Notes under the pieces: generated by a model | Told to the model about the DNA's origin: nothing | The model's input: only the letters and a program-made list of their open reading frames with translations | Databases searched by the model: none | Translations under genes and position numbers: made by a program | Shown: in pieces, positions 16,931 through 24,281 of the stretch | How positions within the stretch are numbered: position 1 is the stretch's first letter | Layout of the letters: the number at the start of each line of letters is the position of its first letter | Assembly (NCBI GenBank): GCA_031266775.1 | Contig: JAISAQ010000050.1 | Location: 1-60,624, forward strand | DNA length: 60,624 bases | Origin: Treponema sp. | Lineage (GTDB): Bacteria > Spirochaetota > Spirochaetia > Treponematales > Breznakiellaceae | Direction of reading: 5' to 3'

Positions 16931-17737
16931 ATGCAGAGGGCACGGGCCTTTATACTGGTGTTGACATTGTTGTTACTGTGGGGCGCCGCGTTCCAAAACC
17001 GCGGGACGGTGTTATCCGCCCAGGAAACGGGCGCGGAAGAAACTGAGGCCATTCCTCCCGAGTTTCAAGAGGCGCCCGGAGAATCCGGGGAACCGTATCC
17101 GGCCGGCAACGGTGGGGAATCAAACGGGGGGGAATCATGGGAAGAGCCCCCGCCCCAGGAGGAGCCTCCTTCAGAGGAACCCGGTTTTCCCGATGATGAT
17201 GATGACGGCGAGGTTCCCGCGGAGGATTATACCGGCTATATTCCGGATCTCTATTCCAGGGGGGATCAGTTTTTCAGCATCAACCTGGGGCTCGTCTTCC
17301 CCACCCTGTTCCCCGAAATCCACAACAACCATAACCTCAACATTCCCGATTATACGGGCTTTTTGTCCTACAATTTCTTTATCAACGCGCACTGGTATGC
17401 GGGCGCCGAACTTGGGGGCATGTTCGCGACTTCCAAAGGAAAAAACATGCTCTTTATCATACCAATAGGAATACGGGGCGGATACCAGTTTGTCGCCGGA
17501 CGTTTTGAATTCCCCGTCGGCATCGCGATGGGCATCGCTCCCCAGCGCTACCTGGATCACGGCTACCCCGGATTCTACATGAAAGGCGGAGGATCGGCCT
17601 ATTTTCGTTTTAACCCCGACTGGTCTTTCGGCCTTAACGCATACTGGTGGTGGGTTCCCCAGTGGTTCAGCGATCCGGCCTACAATGTAAACGGCAATTT
17701 CTTCGAGGTAACCCTTTCGGCCCGGTACCATTTCTAG
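16931..17737 (+). CDS. outer-membrane beta-barrel-like protein with acidic linker
   Basis: The 268-residue product has a signal peptide (MQRARAFILVLTLLLLWGAA), then about 75 residues rich in Glu, Pro, Gly and Asp with a run of five Asp. A C-terminal domain of amphipathic strands ends in the aromatic residue of SARYHF, as in outer-membrane barrels. ATG 16931 is preferred over the in-frame TTG at 16880 because it begins the signal peptide. Its specific function is not recognised; a small porin-like or structural role is possible. Thirteen bases before the next SD-bearing region lies a lipoprotein gene. Confidence 0.65.
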   Translation: MQRARAFILVLTLLLLWGAAFQNRGTVLSAQETGAEETEAIPPEFQEAPGESGEPYPAGNGGESNGGESWEEPPPQEEPPSEEPGFPDDDDDGEVPAEDYTGYIPDLYSRGDQFFSINLGLVFPTLFPEIHNNHNLNIPDYTGFLSYNFFINAHWYAGAELGGMFATSKGKNMLFIIPIGIRGGYQFVAGRFEFPVGIAMGIAPQRYLDHGYPGFYMKGGGSAYFRFNPDWSFGLNAYWWWVPQWFSDPAYNVNGNFFEVTLSARYHF

Positions 17738-17764
17738 GGAACCATTCGTTTGGAGGAGACTTTA

Positions 17765-18979
17765 GTGAACGGCATAAAATTCCGTCTGTGCTTCATGATA
17801 TGCGGATGCGCGATCCTCGCGGCGTCCTGTACGCCTTATCCTATTTTTTACAACATTCACAAGGAAAAAGCCCCAACCGAGGCGAGAATGCCGGGGCCGG
17901 TTTATTCCATTGTCATGGGGCCCTTTTCCTCCGGCAAAGCCATGTACACAGGAAGTTCCCTTCTTTACTCCTATAATAATTCCCTGTGGATGCCAACCTC
18001 CAAACCGGCGGGAAAAATCCTTAGCCTCGCGGCCACAAACGAGCATCTTTACATACTGGCCTCAGGCGGAAGCGGTTCCCTCGATACGTTCATGCTGTGG
18101 CGTTCCCCCGATCCGGTTTCAGGACAGTGGGAGGCGGTCTCCATGGGAGACGCCGCCGCCTTTACCATACAGAGTATCTACGGCAATGAGCACCGCCTGT
18201 TCGTAAGCTGCCTGCTCAAAGGTGTTACCAACGACTGGGCTAAGTATGCCCTCTTTTACACCGATTCAACGCGGAGCAGCCTTACGATGCTGGCGAACAC
18301 GACCCAGTACCTCACCGGAGTCGCGGCGGACGGCTACGGAGCGGGATCTTCTTTCTTCCTCGCCACGGCCGGAACCGGGGTATACAAGGTCGCGTGGGAG
18401 GCTTCGGGAACACCCCTTGCTCCCGCGTCGCGGGTGCCGGGAACGGAAGTGCTTAACATTTCGGGAATCATTAACCTGGGGGATATGGTTGTTTCCGATG
18501 ACGCCGCAGGACCGCCCAGCGAAATAACGGCCATTGCCCGGGACGGCGCCCTGTACAACATAAGCGCTTCGGCCGCCGAGCCCGAGCCGCGGGGCAGCAT
18601 ATTCCGCCTGTCAAAATGGAGCCAGTCTTTGTCTCTCTGGCAGGACCCTGCCAATTCCTCAAAACGCAGCCTTCTCATTAACCTCGACGGCGAATATTCA
18701 ACCTACGGCTACGGTGAAATACCGCTGCAGTTTTCAGGCGGCGCTTTCGCCCTGGGTACAGGGCATTTTACCTGCGCCAAACCGGGTTCCGGGGGGTCCA
18801 ACCCTTATACCGACGCGGGGGACTACGACAACTCCATAGGAAAATATTCCATTAATCAGATGATGCAGGCGCCGTATGCCGTCGATACCAGGATGACTCT
18901 CTTCGCGGCGACGGTGCAGAACGGGCTTTGGTCCTATAAACTGCGGGAAGACGGGTGGCAGTGGAACATGGAGGAATGA
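17765..18979 (+). CDS. lipoprotein of unknown function, propeller-like
   Basis: A 404-residue product. The signal peptide ends in the lipobox LAASC with Cys22 as lipidation site. The mature part has recurring short strand motifs (SLAATNEHLYIL, GVAADGYG, GTGVYKVAWE, EITAIARDGALYN) suggesting a beta-propeller, but repeats are irregular. GTG 17765 is chosen because GGAGGAG at 17752-17758 sits six bases upstream. The stop overlaps the rarA start (ATGA). Confidence 0.7.
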   Translation: MNGIKFRLCFMICGCAILAASCTPYPIFYNIHKEKAPTEARMPGPVYSIVMGPFSSGKAMYTGSSLLYSYNNSLWMPTSKPAGKILSLAATNEHLYILASGGSGSLDTFMLWRSPDPVSGQWEAVSMGDAAAFTIQSIYGNEHRLFVSCLLKGVTNDWAKYALFYTDSTRSSLTMLANTTQYLTGVAADGYGAGSSFFLATAGTGVYKVAWEASGTPLAPASRVPGTEVLNISGIINLGDMVVSDDAAGPPSEITAIARDGALYNISASAAEPEPRGSIFRLSKWSQSLSLWQDPANSSKRSLLINLDGEYSTYGYGEIPLQFSGGAFALGTGHFTCAKPGSGGSNPYTDAGDYDNSIGKYSINQMMQAPYAVDTRMTLFAATVQNGLWSYKLREDGWQWNMEE

Positions 18980-21255
18980 GCGATCTTTTCTCCGCGCAAA
19001 ATGTCAGGGCCGAAGGCCCGTGGGAACGTCCGGGCCCGCTTGCCGATCGCATGCGGCCGCGCACCCTTGACGATGTTATAGGCCAGGATCACATAGTCGG
19101 TCCCGGCCGGCTCCTCAGGCGGTCCATACAGGCCGACAGGCTTTCTTCGGTTATCTTTTACGGGCCGCCGGGAACGGGAAAGACCAGCCTTGCCCGTGTC
19201 ATTGCCAATACCACCAGGGGACATTTTGAAAGCCTCAACGCGGTTCTTTCGGGAATCAAAGACATACGGGAAGCCATAGACCGCGCCGACGAGCGCCTGC
19301 GGCTCTACGGAAAGAGGACCATCCTTTTTGTGGATGAAGTCCACCGCTGGAACAAGGCCCAGCAGGACGCGCTGCTCCCCTGGGTGGAAAACGGCACGGT
19401 GATCCTTGTCGGGGCCACCACGGAAAATCCCTTCTTCGAGGTGAACCGTGCGCTTGTCAGCCGGAGCCGTGTTTTTCAGCTTAAGCCCCTTTCGTCCGGA
19501 GATCTGCTTGAAACGGCGCGGAGGGCGCTTCTGGACGGCGAACGGGGTTACGGCAGGTGGAAAACCGGTTTTGAGGAAGGCGCCCTGGAGCATATTGTCG
19601 AAGTGGCCGGCGGCGACGCGCGGAGCCTCCTTAACGCACTGGAGCTGGCCGTCGAAACCTCGGTTCCCGTGTGGCCGCCGCCGGCGGACGCCGAAATTTT
19701 CATCTCCATGGAAGCCGCCGAAGAAAGCATTCAGCGCCGGGCGGTGCTTTACGACAGGGACGGAGACTATCATTTTGACACGATAAGCGCCTTTATAAAA
19801 AGCGTGCGGGGCAGCGATCCGGACGCCGCCCTGTACTGGCTTGCCAAGATGGTGCGGGCCGGCGAAGATCCCTCGTTTATATTCCGCCGCATGCTCATTC
19901 TGGCCGGCGAAGACGTGGGACTGGCCGATCCCCATGCCGTTTCGCTGGTCGTTTCCTGCGCCGAAGCGTTTGACCGCATCGGTTTTCCCGAAGGCAGCTT
20001 TCCGCTGGTCCACGCGTGCCTCTACCTTGCGACGGCGCCGAAATCAAATACCGCCATGTCCTTCTTTGACGCCATGGCGGAAGTCGAAAAGGAAGACGCC
20101 GAGGTCCCCGGCCATCTTCGTGACGCAAGCCGTGACGCCGAAAGTTTCGGCCACGGCGAAGGCTACATATATCCCCACGCCTACCGGGATCACTGGGCGG
20201 CCCAGCAGTACCTTCCGTCAAGCCTGCGGGGAAGAACCTTTTACATACCGTCAATGTCGGGCTATGAGGGGAAAATACGTGAAGACGTTCTTGGAAAGCG
20301 GGAACTTCAGGCGGCCATAGTTTTGGGAGACGGCGAAAATTTTCCGGGCGGGGAATTTCTTACCTGGTCGGCGTCTTCAAAGGGACGGGAAGGGTGGTTC
20401 AAACGCCTGGAATCGGGGAGAAGCGGACTTCTCCTTTCGGACAGGAACGCCCTCTTCGGCGCCCTGTCCATAGCCCGGCATCACCGCATCCTTGTCCCGC
20501 TCTCAGGCGACGGGCTCCTCCTCTGGGAAGGGCTCAGGCGCGTTCCCGAGGGGCTTTGCGCGGGACTCGTCGACGGCGAAAGCGCGCGGGAAGCCCTTCT
20601 CCGTTATGCGGCCGCGCTGGACAGCGCGGAACAGCCTGAACTGGCGGTGTTTTCCGGGGGACTCCCCTCCCCCGCTCAGTGCGGCGCATGGTTTTCAAGC
20701 CCGCAATTCGATCACATCGTCATCCGCGAACCCTGGCGGACGGGAAAAGCGGCCTGGGGAACGCAGGGTATCGGGGATGCCTTTAAGGCTCTGGCTCTAG
20801 GCGCGCGGGAACTGCTCGCCCCAGGCGGGAGTCTTGCCCTTCTGGCTTCTCCGCCCCGGCTGGGGGGCCGCATTTCCCGGATCCTTGAAGAAACATCCCT
20901 TGAAAAGGAAACGGCGGCCCTCCTCGCGGAAGCCGAGGACGCCTTTTTCGGCAAAACCGGTTCCGAAACGCCCCTCTGGTGGACTTGGGACAGGGAAGAT
21001 CTGGAGCGAAGCTTCGCCGGGGAAGGATTTTCCGTGCGGATCACCCTTCTCGATCAAAAAGAGGAACGGCTCATCACGCAAAGGGACCTGGAAAACTGGT
21101 TTAACGGCGAACGGTCGCGGTGGGGAGCCTTTATGTCCGGGGAAATACCGCCTGAATCCCTGCTTCTCATACGGCGGGCCCTTGAAGAACGCATACAAAA
21201 GGGGCCCCTGCTCTGGAAGTGGAAAAGCGCGCTGCTCAGCGCCGCCCTTCCCTGA
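18976..21255 (+). CDS. rarA: RarA/MgsA AAA+ ATPase with C-terminal methyltransferase-like extension
   Basis: Residues ~1-420 are a full Rar[24 protein letters not shown], Walker [10 protein letters not shown] near residue 62, Walker B-like FVDEVHRWN, and the C-terminal MgsA domain ([18 protein letters not shown]). RarA acts at stalled replication forks. A further ~330 residues follow, including a Rossmann-like [16 protein letters not shown] segment resembling a methyltransferase fold, as in the RarA/unknown-domain fusions described for cyanobacteria. The 759-residue length compares with about 430-450 for plain RarA. ATG 18976 overlaps the upstream stop; an in-frame GTG at 18955 is an alternative. 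Confidence 0.88.
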   Translation: MSDLFSAQNVRAEGPWERPGPLADRMRPRTLDDVIGQDHIVGPGRLLRRSIQADRLSSVIFYGPPGTGKTSLARVIANTTRGHFESLNAVLSGIKDIREAIDRADERLRLYGKRTILFVDEVHRWNKAQQDALLPWVENGTVILVGATTENPFFEVNRALVSRSRVFQLKPLSSGDLLETARRALLDGERGYGRWKTGFEEGALEHIVEVAGGDARSLLNALELAVETSVPVWPPPADAEIFISMEAAEESIQRRAVLYDRDGDYHFDTISAFIKSVRGSDPDAALYWLAKMVRAGEDPSFIFRRMLILAGEDVGLADPHAVSLVVSCAEAFDRIGFPEGSFPLVHACLYLATAPKSNTAMSFFDAMAEVEKEDAEVPGHLRDASRDAESFGHGEGYIYPHAYRDHWAAQQYLPSSLRGRTFYIPSMSGYEGKIREDVLGKRELQAAIVLGDGENFPGGEFLTWSASSKGREGWFKRLESGRSGLLLSDRNALFGALSIARHHRILVPLSGDGLLLWEGLRRVPEGLCAGLVDGESAREALLRYAAALDSAEQPELAVFSGGLPSPAQCGAWFSSPQFDHIVIREPWRTGKAAWGTQGIGDAFKALALGARELLAPGGSLALLASPPRLGGRISRILEETSLEKETAALLAEAEDAFFGKTGSETPLWWTWDREDLERSFAGEGFSVRITLLDQKEERLITQRDLENWFNGERSRWGAFMSGEIPPESLLLIRRALEERIQKGPLLWKWKSALLSAALP

Positions 21256-21285
21256 TATCTTTATTTTTTTTACCCTGAAAAACGC

Positions 21286-21313
21286 TCAAGTTTTCCCCGC
21301 AGTATGCCGAAGA
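21286..21313 (+). promoter_or_regulatory. sigma-28 (FliA)-like promoter of the first flagellin
   Basis: TCAAGTTT (21286-21293) and GCCGAAGA (21306-21313) resemble the sigma-28 consensus TAAAGTTT / GCCGATAA, with a 12-base spacer against the usual 11. It would give a leader of about 130 bases before the flagellin ATG. Confidence 0.6.
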
Positions 21314-21381
21314 TAGAAGTGGACATGTTTTTGCGGGCCGGCAATTCCGCGGCTGCCGTTTTGCGAAACGCTGTCCAACAA

Positions 21382-21405
21382 GCGGAAACGGGATTCCGTT
21401 TTCGC
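21382..21405 (+). promoter_or_regulatory. leader hairpin upstream of the first flagellin
   Basis: GCGGAAACGG (21382-21391) pairs with CCGTTTTCGC (21396-21405), with one G-U pair and loop GATT. It lies 34 bases before the Shine-Dalgarno site. A GGGA word straddles the loop. A leader hairpin plus an SD-overlapping site is the arrangement of CsrA sites in B. subtilis hag; the parallel is inference. Confidence 0.45.
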
Positions 21406-21435
21406 AGCAAAAACACGGATGTTTTTGCCAGACAT

Positions 21436-21449
21436 ATCAAGGAGGATGA
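21436..21449 (+). promoter_or_regulatory. CsrA-like site over the flagellin Shine-Dalgarno
   Basis: ATCAAGGAGGATGA contains the flagellin SD AAGGAGG and resembles the CsrA consensus RUACARGGAUGU at its ACARGGA core. csrA and fliW are encoded 9.5 kb downstream. Binding is predicted, not shown. Confidence 0.4.
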
Positions 21450-21451
21450 CA

Positions 21452-22312
21452 ATGATCATCAACCACAACCTCAGCGCCATGTTCGCCGACCGGTCTCTCA
21501 AAGTTACCCAGGAAAGCCTTACCAAGAACATGGAAAAACTCTCATCCGGACTTCGCATCAACCGTGCGGGAGACGACGCCTCCGGGCTTGCCGTTTCCGA
21601 AAAACTGCGCAGCCAGATCCGGGGCCTTAACCAGGCTTCAACCAACGCCATGAACGGCATTTCCTTCATACAGGTCAGCGAAGGCTACCTGCAGGAAAGC
21701 CAGGACATCGTCCAGCGGCTGCGGGAACTGGCGGTTCAGGCGGCGAACGGGATCTATTCCGACGAGGATCGCATGTACATCCAGGTGGAAGTTTCCCAGC
21801 TTGTTGACGAGGTGGACCGCATCGCGAGCCACGCCCAGTTTAACGGCATGAACATGCTTACAGGCCGTTTTTCCCGTTCCATAGGGGAAAACATGCCCAC
21901 CGGTTCCATGTGGTTCCACATAGGCGCCAACATGGATCAGCGGGAACAGGTCTACATCGGCACCATGACCAGCGAAGGGCTGGGCATCCGTAATCCCGGC
22001 GATCAGGCCTTTATCAGCCTCGAGACGCCCGACGGCGCCAACCGGGCCATAGGGACCCTTGACGCCGCCCTCAGAAGGATCAACAAGCAGCGGGCCGACC
22101 TGGGCGCCTACCAGAACAGGCTGGAGCACGCCGTGCGGGGCCTTGATATAGGCGCGGAAAACATGCAGGCGTCGGAATCCCGCATCAGGGACACCAATAT
22201 GGCCAACCAGATGGTGACCTATACGCGGGATCAGATCCTTTCGCAGGCCGGAACCGCCATGCTGGCCCAGGCTAATCAGCGCGCTACTTCGATCTTGCAA
22301 CTTCTTCAGTAA
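21452..22312 (+). CDS. flaB: flagellin, FlaB type (core periplasmic flagellar filament)
   Basis: A 286-residue core flagellin of the periplasmic flagellum, exported by the flagellar type III system without a signal peptide. It has the D0/D1 N-terminal block ([36 protein letters not shown]) and the C-terminal block ([29 protein letters not shown]). The hypervariable centre is short, as in spirochete FlaB. ATG 21452 lies six bases after AAGGAGG; ATG 21446 is a weaker in-frame alternative. A terminator follows, so it is probably monocistronic. Paralogue of the next flagellin. Confidence 0.96.
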   Translation: MIINHNLSAMFADRSLKVTQESLTKNMEKLSSGLRINRAGDDASGLAVSEKLRSQIRGLNQASTNAMNGISFIQVSEGYLQESQDIVQRLRELAVQAANGIYSDEDRMYIQVEVSQLVDEVDRIASHAQFNGMNMLTGRFSRSIGENMPTGSMWFHIGANMDQREQVYIGTMTSEGLGIRNPGDQAFISLETPDGANRAIGTLDAALRRINKQRADLGAYQNRLEHAVRGLDIGAENMQASESRIRDTNMANQMVTYTRDQILSQAGTAMLAQANQRATSILQLLQ

Positions 22313-22343
22313 AGCGGTATCCTATAGAATAGGAAGAGGGTTT

Positions 22344-22392
22344 CGCGGAAAAGTCTCCGGGGCAAAACGCCGGAGACTTCCGCGGGTTTTTT
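22344..22392 (+). terminator. rho-independent terminator after the first flagellin
   Basis: AAGTCTCCGG (22351-22360) pairs perfectly with CCGGAGACTT (22370-22379). The stem extends through CGCGG/CCGCG with a two-base bulge. TTTTTT follows at 22387-22392. Confidence 0.8.
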
Positions 22393-22561
22393 CCGTTCTG
22401 ACCGCGTATTCCGGCCGCGGAACCGGAATAACGAACGCCGACGGCATGGGCCGCCGGCCGGGAAATGGCGTTGTAAACGCCGTTTCCGGTGTTCTTTGAC
22501 AAATACCCTCCAGTTGCCGGTTTTTTTAAAAGAAAAACCGGGGCAGTACGGCGGCATAGAT
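22393..22561. other. structured intergenic DNA between the flagellin genes
   Basis: No gene is seen. It holds the hairpin GGCGTT-GTA-AACGCC (22467-22481) extended by GGAAA/TTTCC, and the A/T-rich inverted repeat CCGGTTTTT/AAAAACCGG (22517-22541). TTGACA is at 22496-22501 but has no convincing -10 partner. No good sigma-28 box was found, so the promoter of the second flagellin is unassigned. Confidence 0.5.
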
Positions 22562-22591
22562 CATCTTTTGTCCCTTCGGGGACTAAAGATG
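22562..22591 (+). promoter_or_regulatory. UUCG-capped leader hairpin of the second flagellin
   Basis: CATCTTT-T-GTCCC, loop TTCG, GGGAC-T-AAAGATG: 12 base pairs around one T-T mismatch, closed by the very stable C(UUCG)G tetraloop. TTTT follows. It lies about 110 bases upstream of the flagellin start and could stabilise the mRNA or act as an attenuator. Confidence 0.6.
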
Positions 22592-22687
22592 TTTTGTGCC
22601 GTAAAGCGGGACCGGGAGCGCCGGCGCGAAAGCGCTTCCGTCCGGCCGTACGGCGCTGTTTCGGCTATGGATGGCCGGAATAATTCA

Positions 22688-22698
22688 ACACATGGAGG
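22688..22698 (+). promoter_or_regulatory. CsrA-like site over the second flagellin Shine-Dalgarno
   Basis: ACACATGGAGG contains the SD GGAGG and an ACA-N-GGA core as in CsrA targets. It ends five bases before ATG 22704. Confidence 0.4.
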
Positions 22699-22703
22699 GT
22701 CAC

Positions 22704-23558
22704 ATGATAATTAATCACAACATGAGCGCCCTGTATGCCGATCGCCAGCTTGGCGTAACCAACACCGACGTGGCGAAAAGCATAGAAAAGCTCAGTTCCG
22801 GGATGCGGATAAACCGCGCCGGGGACGATGCTTCCGGACTCGCGGTTTCCGAGAAAATGCGGAGCCAGATCCGGGGTTTAAACCAGGCGGAGCGCAATAT
22901 TCAGAACGGCGTGTCGTTTATCCAGGCTACCGAAGGTTATCTTCAGGAAACCCAGGATATTCTGCACCGCCTCCGGGAACTGTCGGTACAGTCCGCCAAC
23001 GGAATCTATTCCGATGAAGACCGTATGCAGATCCAGGTGGAAGTTTCCCAGCTGGTCGATGAGGTTAACCGCATCGCCAGTCATGCCCAGTTTAACGGCA
23101 TGAACATGCTGACAGGCGCTTTCGCCCGTGATTCGGCAGTAGGAAGAATCATGCAGCTTCAGGTGGGGGCCAACATGGATCAGAACGAACAGATCTTCGT
23201 TGGAACCATGACCGCCGCGGCGCTCGGTCTGCAAAACTCTCAGGGTGATTTAGGGGTTGTCTCCATAGCCACTCCTGAAGAGGCGAATTTGACTATCGGA
23301 ACGGTGGATAGCGCCCTTAAGATGGTATCCAAACAGCGCGCCGATCTTGGCGCCTACCAGAACCGGTTCGAAATGGCGGCGGAAGGCGTCGCCATAGCGG
23401 CCGAAAATCTTCAGGCCGCCGAGTCCCGGATCAGGGACGCGGACATGGCGTCGGAGATGGTAGATTACACCAGGGGTTCTATCCTGTCACAGGCGGGGAA
23501 CGCCATGCTGGCCCAGGCCAACGTGCGGACCCAGTCGGTGCTCCAGCTCCTTGGCTGA
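22704..23558 (+). CDS. flaB: flagellin, FlaB type, second copy
   Basis: A 284-residue FlaB paralogue of the preceding gene with the same ends ([38 protein letters not shown], and C-terminal [29 protein letters not shown]). Differences concentrate around residues 145-200. In treponemes several FlaB proteins co-assemble into the core of the periplasmic filament. ATG 22704 follows GGAGGG by about five bases. A strong terminator follows the gene. I cannot say which numbered FlaB it corresponds to. Confidence 0.96.
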   Translation: MIINHNMSALYADRQLGVTNTDVAKSIEKLSSGMRINRAGDDASGLAVSEKMRSQIRGLNQAERNIQNGVSFIQATEGYLQETQDILHRLRELSVQSANGIYSDEDRMQIQVEVSQLVDEVNRIASHAQFNGMNMLTGAFARDSAVGRIMQLQVGANMDQNEQIFVGTMTAAALGLQNSQGDLGVVSIATPEEANLTIGTVDSALKMVSKQRADLGAYQNRFEMAAEGVAIAAENLQAAESRIRDADMASEMVDYTRGSILSQAGNAMLAQANVRTQSVLQLLG

Positions 23559-23620
23559 TAGTCACGTTGATGTGTGTATCGCGTAGCAAGAGACCTCTGG
23601 ACGTCGTCTTTTGAAACGCG

Positions 23621-23654
23621 GAACGGGGGAGACGCGCCCTTCCCCGTTCTTTTT
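23621..23654 (+). terminator. rho-independent terminator after the second flagellin
   Basis: GAACGGGG (23621-23628) pairs with CCCCGTTC (23642-23649), and TTTTT follows at 23650-23654. Confidence 0.8.
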
Positions 23655-23770
23655 GAAAGAAAAACGGGTGTAACGCCCGTTGGACGGTTCTGCCACGGAT
23701 TGGCGGGACGATACATGCGGATCTTCACGTTTGTGAAATCCGGCGGAAACCCGGCGGGAATCCAAAGATT

Positions 23771-23813
23771 CCCCGGAACGTAAAATGATACCGGGGTTCC
23801 CGTACATGGAGGT
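23771..23813 (+). promoter_or_regulatory. flaG leader: hairpin plus CsrA-like hairpin over the SD
   Basis: CCCCGG (23771-23776) pairs with CCGGGG (23791-23796). Directly downstream GTAC-ATGGAG-GTAC (23802-23815) forms a small hairpin presenting GGA in the loop and containing the SD of flaG. GTACATGGAGGT matches the CsrA consensus RUACARGGAUGU at 10 of 12 positions. This is the best CsrA-site match in the window. Confidence 0.5.
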
Positions 23814-23818
23814 ACATC

Positions 23819-24214
23819 ATGGGTTTACCGGTTACGGCTGTGGGAAGCAGGATAAGCCTTGTTCCCCAGCAGGAATTCCGAAGGGACGCCGTATCCCGGG
23901 AACGCGTACAGGCTCAGGCCCGCGGGCGGGCCGCGGAACTGGCCCTTGAACAATTCGAATCGTCTCTTCCCGGCGGCCAGGGTTCGGGCAAAAGTCACGA
24001 TATACAAAAGACTGCCGCGGATCTTGAACGGATCAGCCTGGCTTTCAATAAAAAGCTCCAGTTTGTGGTGGATCACCAGTCCCACGAGGTAACCGTCAAG
24101 GTAATTGACGCGGCAACCGATAAGGTGATCAAGGTGCTTCCGCCCGAAGAGCTGCAGCGGCTTCACAATAAAATCAGGGAAGCCATAGGGTTTCTCTTTG
24201 ATGAAAGCGTGTAG
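23819..24214 (+). CDS. flaG: flagellar protein FlaG
   Basis: A 131-residue protein with a charged N-terminus and a FlaG core from about residue 70: LAFNKKLQFVVDHQSHEVTVKVIDAATDKVIKVLPPEELQRLHNKI. FlaG genes commonly sit between flagellin and the cap gene fliD, and affect filament length or attachment. GGAGG lies six bases before the ATG, inside a CsrA-like hairpin. It is followed by fliD after 67 bases, probably in the same transcript. Confidence 0.9.
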   Translation: MGLPVTAVGSRISLVPQQEFRRDAVSRERVQAQARGRAAELALEQFESSLPGGQGSGKSHDIQKTAADLERISLAFNKKLQFVVDHQSHEVTVKVIDAATDKVIKVLPPEELQRLHNKIREAIGFLFDESV

Positions 24215-24281
24215 CCGCCTCTGATCCGCCCCGGCGCCGGGGTTTCGGGCAGCCGGAATAAAGGGGGAAAGATGAGGGAAA

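Noticed and set aside
22584..22620. sigma-28 promoter for the second flagellin (TAAAG words near GCCG words)
   Set aside because: Spacings are 6-10 bases rather than about 11 between octamers, and the -10 matches are poor. The promoter is left unassigned.
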